This document shows, piece by piece, positions 1-7,721 of a stretch of 15,795 bases of DNA. The first letter of the stretch is position 1. Each line of letters starts with the position of its first letter. The position numbers and the translations under genes were made by a program. A model generated the notes under the pieces. The model made no database searches. It worked only from the letters and a program-made list of their open reading frames with translations, and was not told the origin of the DNA. The DNA is from CAYZEZ01 sp964477295 (GTDB lineage: Bacteria > Bacteroidota > Bacteroidia > Bacteroidales > SM23-62). The stretch spans positions 1 to 15,795 of the forward strand of contig CAYZEZ010000094.1 of NCBI GenBank assembly GCA_964477295.1, in the 5' to 3' direction.

Positions 1-1358
1 ATAACATCTTCCTCCTGTATAAGTTTTAGTTCGAGGAGCTTTTCAATGGAATGCCTGATGTAATCGTCAATATTTTCATAGACTTCTGAATAAAAAGCAC
101 GAACCCCCCAAACAATCGATAACTTTCTTAAAAGCCGGAGGTTATCGGTGAAAGCATAAATATTGACATCGGGCCTGTATGATGCTATCTGCAAGGCAGT
201 ATATCCTGAATGTGTGAATGTTACAATAGCTTTTGCCCTGGCCAGTTTTGCCATGTTGCAGGCGTTGTAACAGATCGAGTCAGAGAGGAAAGTGCGTGAA
301 AATTCCCTTGGTGGATTTTCCCTGTAATAGTGGTATCCCTTTTCAGTCCAGTCAATGATCTTTTGCATGCTAATCACCACTTCGACCGGGTATTTCCCGA
401 TAGAGGTTTCTCCACTCAGCATGACTGCATCGGCACCATCAAGGACTGCGTTGGCAACGTCGTTAGCTTCGGCCCGTGTGGGACGAAAATTGGTGATCAT
501 GCTTTCCATCATCTGTGTGGCAACGATCACTGGTTTGGATTGACGGATGCATTTCCGTACAAGTTCTTTCTGGATCAGCGGCACCTGGTCGAATGGAACC
601 TCAACGCCGAGATCTCCACGAGCTACCATAACGCCATCGGTCATATCGATGATCTGATCAATCTCTATCAGGGCTTCCGGTTTCTCGATCTTGGCAATAA
701 CCCTTGTGCGCGGGTACCGGCTGTGTTTGATCAGTTCTTTTATTTCGATTATATCGGTTACGTTCCGAACAAATGACAGGGCTATCCAATCCACTCCATG
801 GTCAAGAGCAAATGTTGCATCCTCCCTGTCTTTATTTGTCAGGCTGGGCAGGGAGATTTTTGTATTGGGCAGGTTCACTCCTTTGTTGGATGAAAGGATA
901 CCTCCTGCGATGACCCTGGTTTTGACTTCATCTTTGTCGTTCGTTTCAATTACTTCCAGTTTCAGTTTTCCATCATCCACCAGGATTATCTCACCCACAC
1001 TAACATCTTTTGCCAGGGGGGAATAGCTCATATACACCCGTTTGCTGTTACCGGTACAGGGTGTATTAACGAGACACAATTCACTACCGTCGACCAATTC
1101 TACGGCATTGTCCTCCACTTTACCTATTCTAAGCTTTGGTCCCTGTAAATCGGCAAGGATGGCTACATTTGAACCAAAATATTCATTCAGCTCATTAATA
1201 AGTTCAATTGATTTTAAGTGGTCCTCATGTGAACCATGCGAAAAGTTCAAACGGCACACGTCGATTCCCTCTTCAAACATTTTTAAGAGTACATCCTTTT
1301 TAACTGATGCTGGTCCAAGGGTTGTAATGACCTTGGTGTGTGATCGTTCATGTCTCAT
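1..1358 (-). CDS. pyk: Pyruvate kinase, C-terminus cut by the window edge
   Basis: Pyruvate kinase transfers phosphate from phosphoenolpyruvate to ADP in the last step of glycolysis, in the cytoplasm. I translated 452 codons from the ATG at 1358 on the minus strand; the frame is still open at base 1. Visible motifs are RLNFSHG (residues 36-42, metal and substrate binding), LADLQGPKLR (68-77), IAKIEKPE (221-228, with the catalytic lysine at about 223), GVMVARGDLGVE (242-253) and ATQMMESM (280-287) followed by RPTRAEANDVANAVLDGAD. The family is usually about 470-480 residues, so only a short piece of the regulatory C-domain is missing. The start is the first ATG after an in-frame TAA 24 bases upstream; no clear ribosome binding site is seen. 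It is the last gene of a minus-strand series. The identification is very secure. Confidence 0.96.
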   Translation of the reverse strand, partial: MRHERSHTKVITTLGPASVKKDVLLKMFEEGIDVCRLNFSHGSHEDHLKSIELINELNEYFGSNVAILADLQGPKLRIGKVEDNAVELVDGSELCLVNTPCTGNSKRVYMSYSPLAKDVSVGEIILVDDGKLKLEVIETNDKDEVKTRVIAGGILSSNKGVNLPNTKISLPSLTNKDREDATFALDHGVDWIALSFVRNVTDIIEIKELIKHSRYPRTRVIAKIEKPEALIEIDQIIDMTDGVMVARGDLGVEVPFDQVPLIQKELVRKCIRQSKPVIVATQMMESMITNFRPTRAEANDVANAVLDGADAVMLSGETSIGKYPVEVVISMQKIIDWTEKGYHYYRENPPREFSRTFLSDSICYNACNMAKLARAKAIVTFTHSGYTALQIASYRPDVNIYAFTDNLRLLRKLSIVWGVRAFYSEVYENIDDYIRHSIEKLLELKLIQEEDV

Positions 1359-1469
1359 GACTTTGGATTTAACCTGGTATTAAAAATTAATTTTTTCAAC
1401 TGCATCCTGCCTCTATTCCCCACACCCACACCCTTCTGACTTCTTCTTAAAGTTAATACATTATTCCAT
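1359..1469. other. Spacer between pyk and the dehydrogenase remnant
   Basis: This spacer holds the pyk leader on the minus strand. I see no gene, no convincing TAnnTTTG element and no hairpin in it. Together with the pseudogene at 1470-1663 it accounts for most of the 353-base gap between the pyk start and the CAP-domain gene. Confidence 0.4.
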
Positions 1470-1663
1470 TCAGTGCGTTAAAAAATCCTTAACGTAATCT
1501 TCACTCACACTCCTGAGCCTATTTGGGAGTGCTTATTATAAGTGATCTTTGCTGATCTTTTCATCTTCTTCTCTGTAAAATAATCTCCTGTAGTGTTTGT
1601 GACTTCATCGGAGCTGGCCAGGTAAACCATAGTTCCAGCTCCTTTTTCAGGTGTATGTGCCAT
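1470..1663 (-). pseudogene. Remnant of the C-terminus of a short-chain dehydrogenase/reductase, frameshifted
   Basis: Reading the minus strand from the ATG at 1663 gives TPEKGAGTMVYLASSDEV, then TTGDYFTEKKMKRSAKITYN. This matches the C-terminal pattern of retinol-dehydrogenase-like SDR proteins (SPEEGAxTxxYLASSPEVxxxTGKYF, then a K/S-rich stretch). The frame ends early at a TGA (1505-1507). In the next frame, starting directly after codons for SQ, the sequence reads RLRSVSEDYVKDFLTH and stops at 1470-1472, which resembles the usual RLWxVSExxV ending of the same family. One lost base and one W-to-R change therefore explain it. The Rossmann fold and the YxxxK active site, over 200 residues, are absent, and upstream sequence shows no homology I recognise. 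The remnant cannot be an active enzyme. Family match is from memory and is strong over about 45 residues. Confidence 0.75.
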
Positions 1664-1681
1664 TCGCCCGGGACCTCATTT

Positions 1682-1699
1682 CCCCCTTGACGACGGGGG
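1682..1699 (-). terminator. GC hairpin after the CAP-domain gene
   Basis: Five C and five G form perfect arms (1682-1686 and 1695-1699) around an 8-base loop, 12 bases past the stop codon of the CAP-domain gene. On the minus strand it is followed by AAATG, with no T-run, so it is at best a weak terminator and could equally be part of a dispersed GC-rich spacer sequence. Confidence 0.3.
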
Positions 1700-1711
1700 C
1701 AGGAGTATCTG

Positions 1712-2314
1712 TTACCGTTTTGCACCGAAATCCATCACGCAATTGTATCCGTATTGTTTATGAGGTTTGATGGCAACGCCGACAGAATTAAATGACGGTT
1801 CCAGCATATTAACTCTGTGTCCCAGGTCTTCAACCCCTTCATCAATAAGCAATTTTATCACAATAACAACAGGCTCTTCTCTGCCGTAGTAGCAGTTCTC
1901 CCCAACATAATTATAGATTTCCATCACTGGTTTAAAACGGCTCTTAAATCCTTTGTGCCCTTCACGGCCCAATTTTCCTGACTTAATAGCATGGTCCCTT
2001 GCAATCATAAACAGGTTATTCTGTGAATACAAAACCGGCAGGTTTTTAACTTTTTTCAGGTCCTTTTGCAGCGTCCGGATATAGTTATTTGTTTTGGCCC
2101 GGGTGGAATCCAGGAACCATTTAAGATATGTATCGGCAAATAATTGTCCGTCGATTCGGGCCAGGTTGGTATAAAATATCACCTTTTTTTCATCCTCCTT
2201 CAGGTACCTGGTATCTCTTGCAGTATTGGCTTTTTCCAGGAGTGCGGGATCCCAGGACTGGCTATGAACTGAAGCAACAAGAAATAATGATAACAGAGCA
2301 ATTGAAATCTTCAT
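1712..2314 (-). CDS. Secreted CAP-domain (SCP/PR-1-like, YkwD-type) protein
   Basis: The 200-residue product starts with a signal peptide (MKISIALLSLFLVASVHS, cleavage near residue 18), so it is probably periplasmic or exported; there is no lipobox cysteine. The rest fits the CAP superfamily: an N-terminal helix with YTNLARxxxxxFA (48-60), a histidine in ARDHAIKSG (105-113), the conserved GEN (138-140), and GHRVNMLEPSFNSVGVA (165-181), which is the CAP2-type signature. Candidate cavity residues are H108, E139 and H166. Bacterial CAP proteins have no settled enzymatic role, and I cannot assign one. It lies 59 bases downstream of the GNAT gene on the same strand, so the two may be cotranscribed, although a near-consensus -7 element sits just upstream (2332-2339). 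Confidence 0.85.
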   Translation of the reverse strand: MKISIALLSLFLVASVHSQSWDPALLEKANTARDTRYLKEDEKKVIFYTNLARIDGQLFADTYLKWFLDSTRAKTNNYIRTLQKDLKKVKNLPVLYSQNNLFMIARDHAIKSGKLGREGHKGFKSRFKPVMEIYNYVGENCYYGREEPVVIVIKLLIDEGVEDLGHRVNMLEPSFNSVGVAIKPHKQYGYNCVMDFGAKR

Positions 2315-2331
2315 AATAAATTCATTTATAA

Positions 2332-2339
2332 CAAAGATC
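2332..2339 (-). promoter_or_regulatory. Possible -7 promoter element of the CAP-domain gene
   Basis: On the minus strand this reads GATCTTTG, seven of eight positions of the Bacteroidota TAnnTTTG element, ending 17 bases before the ATG. No TTTG is visible in the -33 region. It could allow transcription independent of the upstream genes. Confidence 0.3.
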
Positions 2340-2373
2340 GGAATCTTGTTTTATCAGCCAGGTTAAGAAAAAG

Positions 2374-2820
2374 TTAAATTTCAATCTCATCAAAATTCCT
2401 TATCATATAAATATCGTAATCGGTAAAGGCAAAGAAACCTGAGGATTCATATAGATGCCTGGCGGCATGATTTTCCTTGTGTACCTCCAGTTTTACCTGC
2501 TTTCCTATACTTTTAATGAATTTCAGAGATTCTTTGAGCAACATTTTCCCCAGTCCCCTGTTCTGGTATTCAGGATGAATGCCAAAGTGGTGCATAAAAA
2601 TCCTCCTTCCATCAATGGTCATCCAGGATGAACCTATCAATCGATTGCCAGATTGATCGGTCATTACCAGTAACTTGCCTCCGTGGCGGTGGCATTCATC
2701 AATGGTCGATTCGTCATCACCCCGCTCCGGATAGTCCAGCCCTGTCAATTTCCAGAGCTCAATAAGCCGGTTAAAATCATCCGGTTGGTACTCTCTGATA
2801 TGAATGTGTAGTTTGTCCAA
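2374..2820 (-). CDS. GNAT family N-acetyltransferase
   Basis: A 148-residue single-domain acetyl-CoA-dependent acetyltransferase. The acetyl-CoA pyrophosphate-binding motif A is clear: IHPEYQNRGLGKMLLKESL (residues 81-99), carrying the (Q/R)xxGxG core at 86-91. It is followed by motif B, NHAARHLYESSGF (117-129), where asparagine and tyrosine usually contact the cofactor. The N-terminus (IREYQPDDFNRLIELW) is the usual first strand and helix. Length is typical. The substrate cannot be told from the sequence. The gene starts 30 bases after the NfeD-family gene, consistent with a shared transcript. Confidence 0.92.
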   Translation of the reverse strand: MDKLHIHIREYQPDDFNRLIELWKLTGLDYPERGDDESTIDECHRHGGKLLVMTDQSGNRLIGSSWMTIDGRRIFMHHFGIHPEYQNRGLGKMLLKESLKFIKSIGKQVKLEVHKENHAARHLYESSGFFAFTDYDIYMIRNFDEIEI

Positions 2821-2850
2821 GTGATCTATGAAAAATCCGAGGATTAATGG

Positions 2851-4296
2851 TTATGCTTTTTCTTCCGGGTCACCGATCTTTACTACATAAACCTGTCCGG
2901 TTTCATATCTGATCACCTTGATCTTGCTTCCCCTGTCTATTAACCCGTATTCAGATTTGGCATCATATAATTCACCGTCTATTATTACTTTGCCCGACGG
3001 CCTTAGTACCGAATCGGCTATTCCGGTTTTCCCTACCAGTTCTTTAGGCTGGCTCTCTACGCCGAGAAATCCGTTTTCTGCTTTAAGATCACTGTTAAGG
3101 GCAATGTTCCCAAATGCCGGAGAGGTAAAAATTTTCTTCCCGAGCCATAAAGAAAGAATAAAGGCAAGGAATATGGATGTGATCACGATAAAAAAGGCAT
3201 GTATAACTTCACTGAAGGCCACGGAAAAATCAAACTTAAACACTACATTATCGACCATGGAAAGGGTCAGTCCGACGATCACAAGGAGTACTCCTGATAC
3301 CCCTGCCACCCCGAAACCGGGGATGACAAATATCTCCAGGGCAATGAGTATTATACCAACAACGAACAGGATCAGTTCCCAGTTCTCGGCAAGACCTTCC
3401 AGGTACAAAGGGGCAAAATAAAGTACTGCTGCTGTGATGGCTGCAGCAAGTGGAAATCCGATACCAGGTGATTGCAATTCAAAATAGATTCCGCCTACAA
3501 TAATCATAATGAGAATTCCGCTGACAAGGGGATTAAGAAGCAAACCAATGATCTTATCAAGCGGTGACTGTTTGAAAGTGCTGATTTCATAGTTTTCAAT
3601 ACCGGCACTGGTAAGCACCTCTTCAACCGTTTCTGCCTTTCCTTCACAAAAGTGAAATTGAATGGCCTCATCGGTAGTCAGGGTCAATACCTCACCGGTA
3701 TCTGTGATACCTTCAATAAACAGCTTGGGATCGACCATGGCCTCTGCAATGGCAGGATCCCTGTGCCAGCGTATTATGGTGTCAGTATTTGTAATAATTG
3801 TATCTTTCCCATGAGATTCTGCAGTTGACCGCATAATTCCACGCATGAAAGACTGGTATTTATCCGGAACCTGTTCTCCCTTCTGGTTTACCACCGTGGC
3901 AGCTCCGATGCTTGCTCCCGGGCGCATATAAATCCTGTCGCAGGCGATGGCAATCAATGCCCCTGCGGAGGCAGCATTGTTATCAATAAAAACATATACA
4001 GGTATGGTACTGTTGAGAATGATGGTCCGTATCGAATCGGCAGCATCGAGTAAACCGCCATAAGTGTTCATGTGGATAAGTATAATATCAGCTTCCATTG
4101 CCATGGCCTCTTTAAAACTTTTTTGAGTAATCCGCCAGATAGCAGGTGCGATCTGTTCTTTAATATCAAATGTAAATACCAGTATTTTTTCGTTGGTTGC
4201 CTTATCGTTTTGATCATTCAGGTTTTGTGCTGAGAGGAAGATCATGCTTAATCCCATGATCATACCAAATGTTAATCTGGTGGACATCTTTTTCAT
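2851..4296 (-). CDS. NfeD-family membrane-bound serine protease (ClpP class, long form)
   Basis: A 481-residue membrane protein with the long NfeD architecture. A signal peptide or anchor (residues 5-23) leads into a ClpP-like domain (about 36-240) with HMNTYGGLLDAAD (75-87), NNAASAGALIA (106-116) and PGASIGAA (126-133). By comparison with characterised NfeD proteases, the serine in ASAG (S110) is the nucleophile and K146, in DKYQSFMRGIMRSTAE, is the general base of a Ser-Lys dyad. Five hydrophobic segments follow (about 255-275, 280-298, 306-326, 330-348, 366-386), then a C-terminal OB-fold NfeD domain (about 415-478). Such proteins are thought to cleave hydrophobic peptides in partnership with SPFH/stomatin proteins, but no SPFH gene is in the window. 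It is the first gene of the minus-strand run. A near-consensus -7 element (AAGTTTTG, 4328-4335, minus) lies about 31 bases before the ATG. Confidence 0.93.
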   Translation of the reverse strand: MKKMSTRLTFGMIMGLSMIFLSAQNLNDQNDKATNEKILVFTFDIKEQIAPAIWRITQKSFKEAMAMEADIILIHMNTYGGLLDAADSIRTIILNSTIPVYVFIDNNAASAGALIAIACDRIYMRPGASIGAATVVNQKGEQVPDKYQSFMRGIMRSTAESHGKDTIITNTDTIIRWHRDPAIAEAMVDPKLFIEGITDTGEVLTLTTDEAIQFHFCEGKAETVEEVLTSAGIENYEISTFKQSPLDKIIGLLLNPLVSGILIMIIVGGIYFELQSPGIGFPLAAAITAAVLYFAPLYLEGLAENWELILFVVGIILIALEIFVIPGFGVAGVSGVLLVIVGLTLSMVDNVVFKFDFSVAFSEVIHAFFIVITSIFLAFILSLWLGKKIFTSPAFGNIALNSDLKAENGFLGVESQPKELVGKTGIADSVLRPSGKVIIDGELYDAKSEYGLIDRGSKIKVIRYETGQVYVVKIGDPEEKA

Positions 4297-4374
4297 CTTC
4301 GTAGGCTGTATATTTCCGGTAAAAATACAAAACTTTATGCTAGCTATGTGATATCTATTGTTTACATGTTATTT

Positions 4375-4459
4375 ATTCCGGATCCATGTAGTCATTCCGG
4401 ACCTGATCCGGAATCTGCCTGATTTTCGGCCAGATCCTGATCCCGGTGTCCGGGACAGG
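4375..4459. repeat. REP-like palindromic repeat in the nfeD/purB spacer
   Basis: ATTCCGGA (4394-4401) and TCCGGAAT (4407-4414) form a perfect 8-base inverted repeat with a 5-base loop. A further ATTCCGGATC copy starts at 4375. A second hairpin follows: CCTG-AT-CCCGG (4436-4446) against CCGGG-A-CAGG (4450-4459), imperfect by one bulged base. The minus strand translates to IPDQVRND-like peptide, a hallmark of dispersed GTCATTCCGGACxxGATCCGGAATC repeats that are often mis-called as genes. No second identical copy is inside this window, so dispersal is inferred. Confidence 0.6.
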
Positions 4460-4492
4460 ATGAACAGGTATATAAATTCTATGAAATTCTGC

Positions 4493-4500
4493 TAACTTTG
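4493..4500 (+). promoter_or_regulatory. -7 promoter element of purB
   Basis: TAACTTTG matches the Bacteroidota -7 consensus TAnnTTTG perfectly and ends 24 bases before the purB ATG. A -33 TTTG is not obvious. The element overlaps the upstream TTG codon at 4498, which argues against that codon being a start, because transcription should begin downstream of it. Confidence 0.6.
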
Positions 4501-4524
4501 TTATCCCAACCATACAATCTATAT

Positions 4525-5868
4525 ATGGAACTAAAGGATTTAAATGCCATTTCTCCGGTTGACGGCAGGTATCGTTCAAAAGTCGAAGAGATCGCTGATT
4601 ATTTTTCAGAGTTTGGCCTGATCAAGTACCGCCTGATGATCGAAATTGAGTATTTTATTGCACTGTGCCAGATACCCCTTCCACAGTTAAAAGAGATAGA
4701 TGAAAAGATTTTTGATAAGCTGAGGGATATCTACCGTGAACTGCGAATTGAGGATGCTGATAAGGTTAAGCAGATTGAAAAAACAACAAACCACGATGTG
4801 AAAGCTGTGGAGTATTATATTAAGAAGGCCATGGATAAGATGGATTTGGGTTCATATAAAGAATTCATTCATTTTGCATTGACCTCCCAGGATGTGAATA
4901 ATACGGCTGTGCCGGCTTCGGTAAGGGACGCACTGAATAATGTTTATTATCCGTTGCTTGAAAGGCTGATACAGAAATTGGAGATCATGGCAGAAAATTG
5001 GTCCGGTATTTCAATGCTTGCCAGGACTCATGGACAGCCTGCATCGCCAACAAGGCTTGGTAAAGAAATATTTGTTTTTGCGGAGCGGTTGAATTCCCAG
5101 TTGGATGCACTCAGAAAAATACCTTACTCTGCCAAGTTTGGGGGCGCCACGGGAAATTTTAATGCACATCATGTTGCCTATCCCGATGTTAACTGGATCG
5201 GGTTTGCCAATATATTTGTTAATGAGACACTTGGACTGAGCAGAACTCTGGTAACCACCCAGATAGAGCCATACGATAACCTTGCCGCACAATGCCATAA
5301 CCTGATGCGGATCAATACCATTTTAATTGACCTTTCGAGGGATGCGTGGCAATATATTTCGATGGAATATTTTAAGCAGAAGATCATTAAGGGTGAAGTG
5401 AGTTCATCTACCATGCCTCACAAGGTTAATCCCATTGATTTTGAGAATGCCGAGGGAAACCTGGGTGTTGCAAATGCGCTGTTCGGACACCTGGCTGAAA
5501 AACTGCCCATCTCGCGGCTGCAGCGTGATCTGACCGATTCAACTGTATCAAGGAATATTGGTGTACCTATGGCTCATTCGGTGCTTGCCTTTAAGTCACT
5601 GCTCAAGGGCCTGGACAAATTAATAGTGAATGAAGACAAAATAAAAATCGATCTGGAGGAAAACTGGGCCGTAGTTTCTGAGGCCATTCAAACAATTCTG
5701 AGAAGGGAGGGCTACCCCGATCCTTATGAAGCGCTGAAGGGTTTAACCCGTACAAATAAAAAAATCAATCCTGATATACTACATCAGTTCATTGAAACGT
5801 TAAATGTAGATGATACTGTTAAAGAAGAACTGAAAAGGATATCCCCGACGAATTATACTGGTATCTGA
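4525..5868 (+). CDS. purB: Adenylosuccinate lyase, E. coli PurB type
   Basis: A 447-residue fumarase/aspartase-superfamily enzyme that cleaves SAICAR to AICAR and adenylosuccinate to AMP, releasing fumarate, in cytoplasmic purine synthesis. The N-terminus MELKDLNAISPVDGRY matches the E. coli-type PurB start closely, which with the promoter element at 4493 fixes the ATG at 4525 rather than an in-frame TTG at 4498. Active-site regions are TSQDVNNT (120-127), ARTHGQPASPT (from about 166, with H169) and the flexible signature loop SSSTMPHKVNP (293-303), whose serine is the catalytic base in this family. Length is normal. The ABC transporter begins 31 bases downstream on the same strand, so purB may head a three-gene transcript. 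Confidence 0.97.
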   Translation: MELKDLNAISPVDGRYRSKVEEIADYFSEFGLIKYRLMIEIEYFIALCQIPLPQLKEIDEKIFDKLRDIYRELRIEDADKVKQIEKTTNHDVKAVEYYIKKAMDKMDLGSYKEFIHFALTSQDVNNTAVPASVRDALNNVYYPLLERLIQKLEIMAENWSGISMLARTHGQPASPTRLGKEIFVFAERLNSQLDALRKIPYSAKFGGATGNFNAHHVAYPDVNWIGFANIFVNETLGLSRTLVTTQIEPYDNLAAQCHNLMRINTILIDLSRDAWQYISMEYFKQKIIKGEVSSSTMPHKVNPIDFENAEGNLGVANALFGHLAEKLPISRLQRDLTDSTVSRNIGVPMAHSVLAFKSLLKGLDKLIVNEDKIKIDLEENWAVVSEAIQTILRREGYPDPYEALKGLTRTNKKINPDILHQFIETLNVDDTVKEELKRISPTNYTGI

Positions 5869-5899
5869 TGATCTGTCAATGAGCTCCTGATTGCAACCT

Positions 5900-7717
5900 A
5901 TGAAAAGCTTTCTTAAGATTATTCGCTACTTAAAGCCTTACTGGTATTATGCTTTTCTGAATATTATTTTCAACATCCTTTCTGCATTTTTTGCATTATT
6001 TTCCTTCATAATGGCTATTCCTTTCCTGAAGATCCTGTTTGAGAAGCAGGAAATGGTTTCTGAGTCAGTTCCTTTTGCGCTTAATTCGGATGCTCTTCAG
6101 CACAATTTTAATTACACTATGAGCCAGGCTATTGAGCGGCTTGGTCCTTCTAAAACCCTGTTTTTCGTTAGTATTCTTGTCGTGGTAATGGCTGTGCTTA
6201 AAACAGGCTTTAAATACCTTGCCAATTATTATGTTACTCCGGCCAGAACAGGGGTAGTTAAGGATATCAGGAATGATGTGTATCATAAGATCCTCAGGCT
6301 TCCGCTATCGTTCCTTTCAGAGTCGAGAAAAGGGGATATAATGTCAAGGACCGGCATGGATGTGAATGAGATAGAGATCTCGGTTATGAGCTCCCTGGAG
6401 ATGGCATTCAGAGATCCCATAACCATCATCATTTTCCTTATTTCAATGTTCCTTATGAGTTACCAGCTTTCCCTTATTGCCATTGTCCTGCTGCCCATAA
6501 GCGGATATTTAATCGGCCGGATGGGGAAGAACCTCAGGAAGAAATCCTTGAAGCTCCAGCAACAACTGGGTATATTGCTTTCCATCCTTGAAGAGACACT
6601 CACCGGATTGCGGATTGTAAAAGCATTCAATGCCGAGAAAAAGATCACTGCTAAGTTTGAAACATCGAATGACAGGTACACATATCTTATTAATAAGGTT
6701 TACCGCCGTCGTTTCCTGGCTTCTCCGATGAGTGAATTCCTGGGAACACTGGTCATGATGCTGCTTATGTATCTTGGTGGTATCATCGTACTCAATCAAA
6801 CAAGCAGTTTGTCATCTGAAACATTCATTACATTTTTAATTGTATTCTCCCAGATCATTACCCCGGCCAAAGCATTTTCTACAGGTTATTACAATATCCA
6901 AAAAGGTATGGCAGCATTTCAAAGGATCGAAGAGATCCTTGAAATAAAGGTGAAGATTAAGGATAAGCCTGATGCGGTTGCACTTACCAGCTTTGAGACG
7001 GCCCTGGAATACAGGGATGTCTTTTTTACCTACGATACAGAAATGGTGCTGAAGAATATCAATCTAACCATTAATAAGGGACAGACAATTGCCCTGGTTG
7101 GTAAATCGGGATCGGGTAAATCGACCATGGTTGACCTGTTGCCACGGTTTATCGACCCGGTTTCGGGGGATATCATTCTGGATGGAAAATCAACGAAGGA
7201 TTATAAGATAGCTGATCTGAGAAAAATGATGGGTATTGTGAGTCAGCAGTCGATCCTGTTCAATGATACCTTTTTGAATAACATCGCATTTGGATTGGAT
7301 AAGGTTGATGAAAAAAATGTGATTGAGGCTGCAAAGATTGCCAATGCCCACGATTTCATTATGGAAACCAAAAACGGGTACCATACCAATGTGGGTGATG
7401 CCGGGAGCAAAATGTCTGGTGGACAGCGTCAAAGGATAAGCATTGCCAGGGCATTACTGAAAAATCCACCCATTTTAATCCTCGATGAAGCAACCTCTTC
7501 ACTGGATACCGAGTCTGAAAAATTAGTACAGGAGGCCATCGTTCACCTGATGAAGAACCGTACTTCAATTGTAATAGCACACAGGTTATCGACCATTAAA
7601 CATGCCAATAAGATAATGGTACTGGAAGAGGGGGAAATCGTTGAGACGGGGAATCATAAACAGCTTCTGGCCATGAATGGCAAGTATTCAAGGTTCCATA
7701 GCCTTCAAATGTTCTGA
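5900..7717 (+). CDS. MsbA-like ABC exporter, fused permease and ATPase
   Basis: A 605-residue half-transporter with one membrane domain (about residues 15-325, six hydrophobic helices, first at 16-40) and one nucleotide-binding domain. ATPase motifs are complete: Walker A GKSGSGKST (401-409), signature MSGGQRQR (505-512, with M replacing the usual L), Walker B ILILDEA (D529, catalytic E530), D-loop SSLD, and H-loop histidine H561 in IAHRLS. It should work as a homodimer in the inner membrane. The order of domains and length fit the MsbA/lipid exporter group, and the glycosyltransferase 4 bases downstream supports an envelope lipid or glycan substrate, but multidrug export cannot be excluded. 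The ATG at 5900 is preferred over a TTG three codons upstream because TTG starts are rare and the ATG leads directly into the usual MKSFLKIIRYLKPYW. Confidence 0.93.
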   Translation: MKSFLKIIRYLKPYWYYAFLNIIFNILSAFFALFSFIMAIPFLKILFEKQEMVSESVPFALNSDALQHNFNYTMSQAIERLGPSKTLFFVSILVVVMAVLKTGFKYLANYYVTPARTGVVKDIRNDVYHKILRLPLSFLSESRKGDIMSRTGMDVNEIEISVMSSLEMAFRDPITIIIFLISMFLMSYQLSLIAIVLLPISGYLIGRMGKNLRKKSLKLQQQLGILLSILEETLTGLRIVKAFNAEKKITAKFETSNDRYTYLINKVYRRRFLASPMSEFLGTLVMMLLMYLGGIIVLNQTSSLSSETFITFLIVFSQIITPAKAFSTGYYNIQKGMAAFQRIEEILEIKVKIKDKPDAVALTSFETALEYRDVFFTYDTEMVLKNINLTINKGQTIALVGKSGSGKSTMVDLLPRFIDPVSGDIILDGKSTKDYKIADLRKMMGIVSQQSILFNDTFLNNIAFGLDKVDEKNVIEAAKIANAHDFIMETKNGYHTNVGDAGSKMSGGQRQRISIARALLKNPPILILDEATSSLDTESEKLVQEAIVHLMKNRTSIVIAHRLSTIKHANKIMVLEEGEIVETGNHKQLLAMNGKYSRFHSLQMF

Positions 7718-7721
7718 TAAT

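Noticed and set aside
330..1383. Several plus-strand open frames of 62-148 codons in the first 1.4 kb
   Set aside because: They lie antisense to the pyruvate kinase gene, whose minus-strand frame is open throughout with full family motifs; their translations show no family features.
4498..4524. Longer purB start at a TTG
   Set aside because: The TTG is inside a perfect -7 promoter element, and the family N-terminus begins at the ATG at 4525.
4373..4579. A 68-codon minus-strand frame before purB
   Set aside because: It overlaps the purB start and the REP-like palindrome; its IPDQVRND peptide is the usual translation of such repeats rather than a protein.
7677..7721. Longer glycosyltransferase start inside the ABC gene
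   Set aside because: The extra 15 residues do not resemble a GT2 N-terminus, while the ATG at 7722 gives the normal start four bases after the exporter stop.
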